Of a DNA stretch of 64,000 nucleotides, positions 24,838 through 32,080 are shown in pieces. Position numbers and translations under genes: made by a program. Source of the DNA: Actinopolymorpha sp. NPDC004070 (GTDB taxonomy: Bacteria > Actinomycetota > Actinomycetes > Propionibacteriales > Actinopolymorphaceae); NCBI RefSeq assembly GCF_040610475.1, contig NZ_JBEXMJ010000004.1, positions 124,001 to 188,000 on the forward strand, in the 5' to 3' direction. How positions within the stretch are numbered: position 1 is the stretch's first letter; the number at the start of each line of letters is the position of its first letter. The notes below the pieces were generated by a model. It was not told the DNA's origin, did no database searches, and saw only the letters and a list, made by a program, of their open reading frames with translations.

Positions 24838-25557
24838 TCACGCGACCGCGGCGAGCGCTTCCTCCAGGGTGAACGCACCCGCGTACAACGCCGTGCCGAC
24901 GATGGCGCCCTCCACTCCGAGCGTGGTGAGGGCCGCGATCGCGCGCAGGTCGTCCAGGCTGGACACCCCGCCGGAGGCGACCACCGGCCGGTCCGTCGCC
25001 GCGCACACGGCGCGCAGTAGGTCGACGTTCGGGCCCTGCAGCATGCCGTCCTTGTTGACGTCGGTGACGACGTACCGTGCGCACCCTTCGGCGTCCAGCC
25101 GGGCGAGAGTCTCGAACAGGTCGCCGCCCTCCCTGGTCCAGCCGCGCGCGGCGAGGGTGCGGCCGCGTACGTCCAGGCCGACCGCCACCCGGTCGCCGTA
25201 CTCGGCGATCGCGCGGGCACACCACTGCGGGTTCTCCAGCGCGGCGGTGCCCAGGTTGACCCGGGTGCAGCCGGTGCTCATCGCCCACGAGAGTGCGTCG
25301 TCGTCGCGCAGGCCACCGGACAGCTCCACCTGTACGTCGAGGCGGCCGATGATGTCGGCGAGCACGGCGCGGTTGTCGCCACGGCCGAACGCCGCGTCCA
25401 GGTCGACCAGGTGCACCCACTGCGCACCGGCCCGCTGCCAGGCCATGGCCGCCTCCAGCGGACTGCCGTACTGGCCGCCCGTGCCGGCCTTACCCTGCAC
25501 CAACTGGACGGCCTGGCCGTCGACGACATCGACCGCGGGAAGCAACGCGAGGCTCAT
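24838..25557 (-). CDS. priA: Phosphoribosyl isomerase (PriA, HisA/TrpF type)
   Basis: The 239-residue (beta-alpha)8 enzyme converts ProFAR to PRFAR in histidine synthesis; in actinobacteria the same protein usually also isomerises PRA for tryptophan. Visible marks are [22 protein letters not shown] (first catalytic Asp and the PriA-type loop), [28 protein letters not shown] and [15 protein letters not shown] (second catalytic Asp). The Trp and Arg residues in the RGWTREGG loop fit PriA better than HisA. It is 84 bp downstream of hisH. Confidence 0.94.
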   Translation of the reverse strand: MSLALLPAVDVVDGQAVQLVQGKAGTGGQYGSPLEAAMAWQRAGAQWVHLVDLDAAFGRGDNRAVLADIIGRLDVQVELSGGLRDDDALSWAMSTGCTRVNLGTAALENPQWCARAIAEYGDRVAVGLDVRGRTLAARGWTREGGDLFETLARLDAEGCARYVVTDVNKDGMLQGPNVDLLRAVCAATDRPVVASGGVSSLDDLRAIAALTTLGVEGAIVGTALYAGAFTLEEALAAVA

Positions 25558-25602
25558 GGTCGCCGAGGCTACCGGCGGGCTGGTGACGGGCGTCGGGCGA
25601 GG

Positions 25603-25641
25603 TCAGCCCCTCGAGTCAGCCCCTCGAGTCAGCCCCTCGAG
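25603..25641. repeat. 13-bp tandem repeat, 3 perfect copies, between priA and hisH
   Basis: Unit TCAGCCCCTCGAG. The third copy ends directly before the hisH stop codon and a partial fourth copy (TCAG) covers it. Each unit contains the palindrome CTCGAG. It lies in the hisH-priA spacer and may alter message folding there. Confidence 0.95.
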
Positions 25642-26286
25642 TCAGCGCAGGGTGGCGATCCAGTTGGCGAGCAGCGCGGCGCCCGCGTCCCCGGACTTCT
25701 CCGGGTGGAACTGCGTCGCGGCGAGCGGGCCGTTCTCCACCGCGGACACGAACCGGTCACCGTCGTACGGCGTCCACGTCACGGTCGGCTGGCGGAAACT
25801 CCCGGTGGCGTACAGCTCCCACTCGCGCACCGCGTAGGAGTGCACGAAGTAGAACCGCTCGCCGGCGATCCCGGCGAACAGCGCGGAGTCCTCCGGTGCC
25901 TCCACGACGTTCCAGCCCATGTGCGGGACGATCGGCGCCTTCAGGCGTTCGACCGTGCCCGGCCACTCCCCGCACCCCTCGGTCTCCACGCCGTGCTCGA
26001 CCCCGCGTTCGAACAGGATCTGCATGCCGACGCAGATGCCGAGCACCGGGCGCCCACCGGCCAGCCGCCGGCCGATCACCTGGTCGCCCCGCACGGCGCG
26101 CAAACCCTTCATGCAGGCTTCGTACGCGCCCACGCCGGGCACCACGAGCCCGTCGGCCTCCGCGGCGGCGTCGAAGTCGTCGGTCACCTCCACCGCAGCG
26201 CCCGCGCGGTCCAGCGCCCGCTGCGCCGAGCGCAGGTTGCCCGAACCGTAGTCGAGCACCACGACCGACGGCCTGGCCGCGCTCAC
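25642..26286 (-). CDS. hisH: Imidazole glycerol phosphate synthase glutaminase subunit
   Basis: The 214-residue class I glutamine amidotransferase has the triad: Cys in [14 protein letters not shown], His and Glu in [29 protein letters not shown] opens the fold. It supplies ammonia to HisF, coded 8 kb further on. The GTG start has GGAG 9 bases upstream and overlaps the stop of the small membrane protein gene (GTGA). Longer in-frame starts exist but would add shadow-like sequence. Confidence 0.96.
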   Translation of the reverse strand: MSAARPSVVVLDYGSGNLRSAQRALDRAGAAVEVTDDFDAAAEADGLVVPGVGAYEACMKGLRAVRGDQVIGRRLAGGRPVLGICVGMQILFERGVEHGVETEGCGEWPGTVERLKAPIVPHMGWNVVEAPEDSALFAGIAGERFYFVHSYAVREWELYATGSFRQPTVTWTPYDGDRFVSAVENGPLAATQFHPEKSGDAGAALLANWIATLR

Positions 26287-26432
26287 GATGTCGACTCCCG
26301 CAGCCCCGCCCACAGGAACACCCCGGCGAGTACGCCGAGGACCACCGTCAGCCAGATCGCTCGCTTCTGCTGCCGGCTCGCGATCATGCCTCCGACCAGC
26401 AGGCCGGCCAGCGCGAAGTAGACGTACTCCAC
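26283..26432 (-). CDS. Small two-helix membrane protein inside the his operon
   Basis: This predicted 49-residue protein ([17 protein letters not shown], then a basic turn SRQQKR, then [20 protein letters not shown]) has two hydrophobic helices. It is coded between hisB and hisH with a GTG start 17 bases after the hisB stop, and its stop overlaps the hisH start (GTGA). I recall a similar tiny membrane protein at this place in other actinobacterial his operons. Function unknown. The region in front of it carries a 17-bp duplication of the hisB stop region. Confidence 0.65.
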   Translation of the reverse strand: MEYVYFALAGLLVGGMIASRQQKRAIWLTVVLGVLAGVFLWAGLRESTS

Positions 26433-26461
26433 TACAGCGCACCCCCCACTACAGCGCACCC
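26429..26461. repeat. 17-bp tandem duplication spanning the hisB stop codon
   Basis: CCACTACAGCGCACCC occurs twice with a 17-bp period. The right copy holds the hisB stop, the left copy overlaps the start codon of the small membrane protein. The duplication therefore created or copied the gene junction. Confidence 0.9.
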
Positions 26462-27057
26462 TTCGTACTCGGAACGCCGCCCTCACGCGGGTCCAGCGCC
26501 ACCGCGTCGCGCAACGCCCGCGCCAGCGCCTTGAACTGTGCTTCGACGATGTGGTGGGGATCGCGCCCGGCGAGCACCCGCACGTGCAGGCAGATCGCGG
26601 CGTGGAACGCGAGCGTCTCCAGGACGTGCCGGGTCAGCGAGCCGGTGAAGTGGCCGCCGATCATGGCGTACGCCTGACCCTCCGGCTCACCGGTGTGCAC
26701 GCAGTACGGCCGCCCGGCCACGTCGACCACGACGTGCACCAGCGACTCGTCCAGCGGCACCGTCGCGTCGGCGAACCTGCGGATGCCGCGCTTGTCGCCG
26801 AGCGCCTGCCGGAACGCCTGTCCCAGCACGATCGCGGTGTCCTCGACGGTGTGGTGCACGTCGATGTCGACGTCGCCCTGCGCCCGGACGGTGAGGTCGA
26901 ACAGCCCGTGCCGGCCGAGCTGGTCGAGCATGTGGTCGTAGAACGGCACCCCGGTCGACACGTCGACCCGGCCGCGACCGTCGAGGTCGAGCTCGACGAC
27001 GACCTTGCTCTCCTTGGTCTCGCGTTCGATCCGCGCGCTGCGCGTCGGTTCGGTCAC
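26449..27057 (-). CDS. hisB: Imidazoleglycerol-phosphate dehydratase
   Basis: The 202-residue enzyme has the metal-binding repeats of the family: [50 protein letters not shown] and [17 protein letters not shown]. It removes water from IGP to give imidazoleacetol phosphate. It is the monofunctional form, without the histidinol phosphatase domain found in enterobacteria; HisN encoded upstream would provide that step. The GTG start overlaps the hisC stop (GTGA) and has GGAGGTGA upstream. Confidence 0.97.
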   Translation of the reverse strand: MTEPTRSARIERETKESKVVVELDLDGRGRVDVSTGVPFYDHMLDQLGRHGLFDLTVRAQGDVDIDVHHTVEDTAIVLGQAFRQALGDKRGIRRFADATVPLDESLVHVVVDVAGRPYCVHTGEPEGQAYAMIGGHFTGSLTRHVLETLAFHAAICLHVRVLAGRDPHHIVEAQFKALARALRDAVALDPREGGVPSTKGAL

Positions 27058-28133
27058 GCCGTCACCTCCTGCAGGGCGGCCCGGAAGGCCGCCATCTCCT
27101 GCTCGGTCCCGATCGACACCCGCAGCCAGCCGTCCGGCCCGGTCTCCCGGATGAGTACGCCGCGGTCCAGCAGGCCCTGCCAGACCGCGTGCCGGTCGGC
27201 GAACATGCCGAACAGCACGAAGTTGGCGTCGGAGTCGGCGACCCGGTATCCCTGCCCGCGCAGCCACTCCACGGTCTCGTCCCGCCGCGCCCGCAGCTCC
27301 TGCACGCGGGCGAGCAGCGAACCGGCGTGCCGCAGCGCCGCCCGCGCCACCGCCTGGGTCACCGCCGACAGGTGGTACGGCAGCCGCACGATCCGCAGCG
27401 CGTCCACCACCGCCGGATCGGCGGCGAGGTAGCCGAGCCGGCCACCTGCGAACGCGAACGCCTTCGACATGGTGCGGGTCACGACCAGCCGCGGGTGGAC
27501 GGGCAGGAGGGTCAGCGCGCTCGGCGTGCCGTCGCGGCGGAACTCGCCGTACGCCTCGTCGACCACCACCATGCCCGGCGCGGCCGCGCAGATGCGCTCC
27601 ACCACGTCCAGGGGCAGCGCGGTGCCGGTCGGGTTGTTCGGCGAGGCGAGCAGGATCACCGTGGGCCGATGCTGCTCGATCTGGGCGAGCGCGTGCTCGG
27701 CGTCGACGGTGAAGTCGTCGGCCCGGCGCCCGGTCACCCAGGTGGTGCAGGAGTCGCGGGCGTACTCGGGATACATGGAGTACGTCGGCGCGAACGACAG
27801 CGCCGTGCGGCCGGGCCCACCGAACGCCTGCAGGATCTGCAGCATCACCTCGTTGGAGCCGTTCGCCGCCCACACCTGCGCAGGGGTCAGGTCGTGGCCG
27901 AGGTAGTTCGCGAGGTCGGTGCGCAGCCCCAGCGCCTCCCGGTCGGGGTAGCGGTTGAGAGTACGCGCGGCCGCCGCCACCGAGGAGGCGATGTCGGCCA
28001 CGACGTCCTCGTCCGGCGGGTAGGGGTTCTCGTTGACGTTGAGGATCACCGGCACGTCCAGCTGAGGGGCGCCGTAGGGCTCCTCCTCGCGCAGGTCGTC
28101 ACGCAGCGGCAGGTCGGCGAGGGTCTGCCCCAC
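27054..28133 (-). CDS. hisC: Histidinol-phosphate aminotransferase
   Basis: The 359-residue class I/II PLP aminotransferase has NVNENPYPP near the start, AAGSNEV-like [31 protein letters not shown] and the PLP lysine in [17 protein letters not shown]. It converts imidazoleacetol phosphate and glutamate to histidinol phosphate. The GTG start lies just after a 15-bp tandem duplication that includes the hisN stop and the AAGGTGA ribosome site, so the site exists twice. Confidence 0.96.
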   Translation of the reverse strand: MGQTLADLPLRDDLREEEPYGAPQLDVPVILNVNENPYPPDEDVVADIASSVAAAARTLNRYPDREALGLRTDLANYLGHDLTPAQVWAANGSNEVMLQILQAFGGPGRTALSFAPTYSMYPEYARDSCTTWVTGRRADDFTVDAEHALAQIEQHRPTVILLASPNNPTGTALPLDVVERICAAAPGMVVVDEAYGEFRRDGTPSALTLLPVHPRLVVTRTMSKAFAFAGGRLGYLAADPAVVDALRIVRLPYHLSAVTQAVARAALRHAGSLLARVQELRARRDETVEWLRGQGYRVADSDANFVLFGMFADRHAVWQGLLDRGVLIRETGPDGWLRVSIGTEQEMAAFRAALQEVTA

Positions 28134-28163
28134 TCAGATCACCTTCATTCAGATCACCTTCAC
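28134..28163. repeat. 15-bp tandem duplication at the hisN-hisC junction
   Basis: TCAGATCACCTTCAT is followed by TCAGATCACCTTCAC. On the minus strand each copy reads AAGGTGATCTGA, i.e. a ribosome-binding sequence plus a stop codon. The first copy is the end of hisN, the second is the hisC leader. Confidence 0.92.
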
Positions 28164-28961
28164 CATGCCGACCAGGGTCTTGGTGACCTCCGGCGTACCG
28201 GCGACCAGGACCTCGAGCCCGCTGGAGGTGGTGACGAACTCGCTGGAGCCGCCCGCGGCATCGACCAGTGCGATGCCGGCCGCGACGTCCCAGATGTTGA
28301 CGCCGAAGCCGAGGTAGCCCTCCTGCGCACCGAGCGCCACCGACAACAGCTCGCAGGCCGAGGAGCCGGTACGCCGGTAGTCGCGGGCCTGCTGCATCAG
28401 CTCGCCGAGGAACGTGTGCACCCGGGTGCGATGGTCCAGCACGCTCGGCAGGCCGATCCCGACCAGGGAGTCGGACAGATCGACCGCCGAGGACACCCGG
28501 GGCGTGCCGTCCCGGCCGAACACCTCCGCACCACCGGCCGCCGCCCAGTCGCCGTCGGCGGGCCGGACCACGGCGCCGGCCACGATCCGGCCGTCGCGTT
28601 CGACGCCCACGGACACGGCGTAGTCGCGGCGGCGGTGGACGAAGTTCATCGTGCCGTCCAGCGGGTCTACCAGCCAGCGCACCCCGCTGTCGCCGTCGTG
28701 CACCCCGGACTCCTCGGCCAGCACGGCGTCCCGGGGACGGGCGGCGCTCACCAGCCGGAGGATGGCGTTCTCGGCCGCCTTGTCGGCCGTGGTCACGAAG
28801 TCGGCGGCGTGCGCCTTGGTGTCGATCCGCAGCTCGCCGCCGCGCAGCTCACGCAGGATCGCGTGCGACCCGGCGTGGGCGGCGGCCAGCGCGAGGTCGC
28901 GAAGATCCTGGTCCAGGGATGCCGGATCCTCCGGCCGCCCGGGGTGTACCGGTCTGGTCAT
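28149..28961 (-). CDS. hisN: Histidinol-phosphatase, inositol-monophosphatase family
   Basis: The 270-residue protein has the metal-binding motifs of the Li-sensitive phosphatase family: DFVTTADKAAE, LAEESG, VDPLDGTMNFVHRR and NIWDVAAGIALV. Placement between hisD and hisC makes histidinol phosphate the likely substrate, since HisB here lacks a phosphatase domain. By sequence alone it could also be a general inositol-phosphate phosphatase. It lies 58 bp after hisD. Confidence 0.85.
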   Translation of the reverse strand: MTRPVHPGRPEDPASLDQDLRDLALAAAHAGSHAILRELRGGELRIDTKAHAADFVTTADKAAENAILRLVSAARPRDAVLAEESGVHDGDSGVRWLVDPLDGTMNFVHRRRDYAVSVGVERDGRIVAGAVVRPADGDWAAAGGAEVFGRDGTPRVSSAVDLSDSLVGIGLPSVLDHRTRVHTFLGELMQQARDYRRTGSSACELLSVALGAQEGYLGFGVNIWDVAAGIALVDAAGGSSEFVTTSSGLEVLVAGTPEVTKTLVGMVKVI

Positions 28962-29019
28962 GACTGGCTCGATTCGTCGAGGTGGGCTGCAGCGCACTCG
29001 CCGGTGGGGCGGCGGGCCA

Positions 29020-30375
29020 TCAGGCATACCCGTCGGACGCGGACCCGAACCGCGCCCGGACTGCCTGCCCGTGCGCGGGAAGATCCTCCGCCTCGGCCAG
29101 GGCGGTGACGTGCTTGGCCACCTCGCGCAGCGCGGCCTGGTCGTAGTCGACGACGTGCACCGCCTTGAGGTAGCTGCGTACCGAAAGCCCGGAGGAGTGG
29201 CAGGCGCAGCCGCCGGTCGGGAGCACGTGGTTGGAGCCTGCGCAGTAGTCGCCGAGCGAGACCGGCGACCAGGGCCCGACGAAGATCGCGCCGGCGTTGC
29301 GGACCCGCCCGGCCCACTCCCGGGCGTTCTCGGTGTGGATCTCCAGGTGCTCGGCGGCGTAGGCGTCGACGACCGCGAGCCCCTGCTCCAGGTCGTCGAC
29401 CAGCACGATGCCGGACTGCTCACCGCTCAGTGCCTCGGTGATGCGCTGGACGTGCTTGGTGGCCGGCACCTGGTGGGCGAGCTCGCCCTCCACCGCCGCG
29501 GCGAGGTCCTCGCTGGGCGTGACCAGGACACTGGCGGCCACGGTGTCGTGCTCGGCCTGGCTGATCAGGTCGGCCGCGACGTAGGCGGGGTCGGCGGAGT
29601 CGTCGGCGAGGATCGCGATCTCGGTCGGCCCGGCCTCGGAGTCGATCCCGACCGTTCCCTTGACCAGGCGCTTGGCGGCGGTGGTGGTGATCCGGCCCGG
29701 GCCGGCCACGAAGTCGACCGGTCGGCACAACAACCGGCTGTCGTCGGCACCCGCCCCGGCCGGCACGCCGTAGGCGAACATCGCGACCGCGGCCACCCCC
29801 CCGGCGGCGTAGACCTCGTCCACGCCGAGCAGCTCCGCCACGGCCAGCACCGTCGGGTGCGGCAGGCCGCCGTACTCCTTCTGCGGCGAGGACGCCAGGG
29901 CCACCGACTCCACACCGGCGACCTGGGCAGGCACGACGTTCATCACCACGCTGGACGCAAGCGGAGCAACCCCGCCGGGAATGTAGACACCGACCCGCCG
30001 GAACGGAACGAGCCGCTGGGTCACCGTGCCGCCGGGGACCACCCGGACCTCGGTGTCGCGCTCCAGCTCTGCCTCACTGACCGCGCGGAGCCGGCGGATG
30101 GACTCCTCGAACGCCGCCCGCACGTCGGGATCGAGCTCCCGCAGTGCCTGCTCCAGGGCGGACTTCGGCACCCGGATGTCGGTAAGCTGCACGTCGTCCC
30201 ACCGCGCGGCGTAGTCGCGCAGCGCCTCGACCCCGCGATGGCGCACGTCGGCGAGCGTCGGGCGGACGGCCTCCACGGCCGCCTCCACGTCGAACGGAGC
30301 ACGCGGGACGAGAGCGCTGTAGTCGAGGCCTGCGCCGGTGTGGGCCAGGCCGCGCAGATCGATGCGACGGATCAC
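29020..30375 (-). CDS. hisD: Histidinol dehydrogenase
   Basis: The 451-residue zinc enzyme oxidises histidinol to histidine, the last two steps of the pathway. Marks: [81 protein letters not shown] (metal ligands), AEHLEIHT and [21 protein letters not shown]. It is the first gene of the his operon. The GTG start has no ribosome site, and a TAGACT -10 box ends 7 bases before it, so the message may be leaderless. Confidence 0.97.
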   Translation of the reverse strand: MIRRIDLRGLAHTGAGLDYSALVPRAPFDVEAAVEAVRPTLADVRHRGVEALRDYAARWDDVQLTDIRVPKSALEQALRELDPDVRAAFEESIRRLRAVSEAELERDTEVRVVPGGTVTQRLVPFRRVGVYIPGGVAPLASSVVMNVVPAQVAGVESVALASSPQKEYGGLPHPTVLAVAELLGVDEVYAAGGVAAVAMFAYGVPAGAGADDSRLLCRPVDFVAGPGRITTTAAKRLVKGTVGIDSEAGPTEIAILADDSADPAYVAADLISQAEHDTVAASVLVTPSEDLAAAVEGELAHQVPATKHVQRITEALSGEQSGIVLVDDLEQGLAVVDAYAAEHLEIHTENAREWAGRVRNAGAIFVGPWSPVSLGDYCAGSNHVLPTGGCACHSSGLSVRSYLKAVHVVDYDQAALREVAKHVTALAEAEDLPAHGQAVRARFGSASDGYA

Positions 30376-30382
30376 CCCACCG

Positions 30383-30388
30383 AGTCTA
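30383..30388 (-). promoter_or_regulatory. hisD: Candidate -10 box for a leaderless hisD message
   Basis: TAGACT on the minus strand fits the actinobacterial TANNNT -10 pattern. Its end is 7 bases before the hisD GTG, so transcription would start at the start codon. No good -35 box was found. I saw no leader peptide or T-box in this 97-bp gap. Confidence 0.4.
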
Positions 30389-30472
30389 GGGTCTGTCCTG
30401 CGGGTCAGGGCCGATGGGTGATCTGCTCTCGGTCTTGACTCTTACACCGGTGTCGGGCTTTAGCGTCGGGGC

Positions 30473-31342
30473 ATGCAGATCGGGACATTCATCTCCATGA
30501 CGGACGAGACGCTCGACCCGGCCGGCCTTGCCCGGGCGGTCGAGGAACGCGGATTCGAGTCGCTCTTCGTCCCCGAACACACCCACATCCCCGCCTCGCG
30601 GGAGACGCCGTACGAAGGTGGCGGCGAACTCCCCCGCGACTACTACCGCGTCCTGGACCCCGTTTCCACCCTCGCCACCGCCGCGGCGGTCACCACCACC
30701 CTTCGGCTGGGCACGGCGGTGAGCCTGGTCGCGCAGCACGACCCGATCGTGCTGGCCAAGCAGATCGCCACCCTCGACCACCTTTCCGGCGGCCGGATCG
30801 AGTTCGGCGCCGGCGCGGGCTGGAACCGCGAGGAGATGCGCAACCACGGCACCGACCCGCGCACCCGCGTCCGCCTGCTGCGCGAACGCCTGCTCGCCAT
30901 CCGGGAGATCTGGACGCGTGAGCAGGCGGAGTTCCACGGCGAGTTCGTCGACTTCGACCCGATCTTCTCCTGGCCGAAGCCGGTACAGCGGCCGCACCCG
31001 CCGATCCTGCTCGGCGGCTGGGGACCGACCACGCTGGGCCGGGTGATCGACCACGCGGACGGGTGGCTCGCGCCGTTCGGGGCGAGCCCGGCCGACCTCG
31101 CCCCCGGGCTGCGGGCCCTGCGCGAACTGGCGAGTGACGCGGGCCGTCCGGAGCCGACGGTCACGGCGACGACCTTCGGAGAGGACCCGGCCGAGCTGGC
31201 GGGGTTCGCGGAGCTGGGAGTGCGCCGGGTGCTGCTCTTCCTGCCCGCGGACGAGCCGGCACAGGTGCTGCGCCGGCTGGACCGGCTGGCCGCGCTGCTA
31301 CCGGAGGTGGCCGTCACGGCTTCGGCGACGAACCCGGCGTAG
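30473..31342 (+). CDS. LLM-class F420-dependent oxidoreductase
   Basis: The 289-residue bacterial luciferase-like TIM barrel has GTFISMTDETLDPAGLARAVEERGFESLFVPEH at the start (quoted in parts), then TLRLGTAVSLVAQHDPIVLAKQIATLDHLSGGR, then GAGAGWNREEMRNHG, and PPILLGGWGP. These are usual in the TIGR03619-type F420 enzymes of actinobacteria. The substrate is unknown. A TAGCGT box ends 6 bases before the ATG with TTGACT 20 bases further up; the spacer is long, but a leaderless message is possible. The gene diverges from hisD. Confidence 0.88.
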   Translation: MQIGTFISMTDETLDPAGLARAVEERGFESLFVPEHTHIPASRETPYEGGGELPRDYYRVLDPVSTLATAAAVTTTLRLGTAVSLVAQHDPIVLAKQIATLDHLSGGRIEFGAGAGWNREEMRNHGTDPRTRVRLLRERLLAIREIWTREQAEFHGEFVDFDPIFSWPKPVQRPHPPILLGGWGPTTLGRVIDHADGWLAPFGASPADLAPGLRALRELASDAGRPEPTVTATTFGEDPAELAGFAELGVRRVLLFLPADEPAQVLRRLDRLAALLPEVAVTASATNPA

Positions 31343-31404
31343 TCGGCGCGTTCTGCGCCGCATCGGCACGGAAGCGCACCGCGGGCATCTGCAAGGGTGG
31401 GAAC

Positions 31405-31917
31405 GTGGCGAAGAAGAAGACTTCCCAGGGCACGCCCGCGGTGGTGGCGCTGCAGCGGGCCGGCGTGGCGCACACCGTCCATCCGTACGACCACGAGCAC
31501 ACCGAAGGCGGCCGGGCCGGAAAGGAACGGCCGCACTACGGCCTGGAGGCGGCCCAGGCGCTCGGCGTCCCGCCGGAACGGTTGTTCAAGACGCTGCTCG
31601 CCCAGGTCGACGGCGAACTCGCCGTGGCCGTGGTGCCCGTGAGCGCCTCGCTGGACCTCAAGGCGTTCGCCGCCGCGCTCGGGGACAAGCGCGCGCAACT
31701 GGCCGACCCGGCGGTCGCCGAGAAGGCCACCGGGTACGTGGTCGGCGGGATCAGCCCGCTCGGCCAGCGTCGCCGACTGCGCACGGTGATCGACGCCAGC
31801 GCGAAGGACCACGCGACGGTGTACGTGTCCGCGGGCCGGCGCGGCCTGCAGGTCGAGCTCGCACCCGCCGACCTGGTGGAACAGTGCGCAGCCGCCACCG
31901 CGCCGATCGCCACCTGA
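31405..31917 (+). CDS. Cys-tRNA(Pro) deacylase, YbaK/EbsC family
   Basis: The 170-residue protein has TPAVVALQRAGVAHTVHPYDH, VFKTLL-like RLFKTLLAQVDG, AVVPVSASLDLKAFAAALG, KATGYVVGGISPLGQRRRLRTVID and SAGRRGLQVELAPADL, all typical of YbaK. The Lys of RLFKTL is the catalytic residue of the family. It hydrolyses Cys mischarged on tRNA(Pro). The start is a GTG. A strong hairpin follows. Confidence 0.92.
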   Translation: MAKKKTSQGTPAVVALQRAGVAHTVHPYDHEHTEGGRAGKERPHYGLEAAQALGVPPERLFKTLLAQVDGELAVAVVPVSASLDLKAFAAALGDKRAQLADPAVAEKATGYVVGGISPLGQRRRLRTVIDASAKDHATVYVSAGRRGLQVELAPADLVEQCAAATAPIAT

Positions 31918-31980
31918 TCCGGCGGCCGGAAGAGAACCACCCGGGGAACGACCAGCCGGGACACGTCGAGCGGAAAAGAG

Positions 31981-32014
31981 AAGGGACCCGCGGGCGACGG
32001 CCCGTGGGTCCCTT
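31981..32014. terminator. Strong bidirectional terminator hairpin
   Basis: AAGGGACCCGCGGGC and GCCCGTGGGTCCCTT pair over 15 bp (one mismatch) around a 4-base GACG loop. It stands between the convergent ybaK-like and DUF3352 genes and would stop transcription from both sides. Confidence 0.85.
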
Positions 32015-32017
32015 CGT

Positions 32018-32080
32018 ACGTACGGACTTCCCAACGTGCAGGACTTCGGTACGTACAGAACTTCCGTACGTGCGGAACTC
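32018..32080. repeat. Four imperfect copies of a 13-15 bp motif, period 16-17 bp
   Basis: ACGTACGGACTTCC, ACGTGCAGGACTTC, ACGTACAGAACTTCC and ACGTGCGGAACTC follow one another between the terminator and the DUF3352 stop codon. The period of about one and a half helical turns and the TACGTA cores could suit protein binding, but the position at a 3' end makes decay of an older duplication as likely. Confidence 0.7.

Noticed and set aside
30376..30472. A his leader peptide or T-box
   Set aside because: The gap is only 97 bp and contains no run of His codons or T-box sequence; transcription may even be leaderless.
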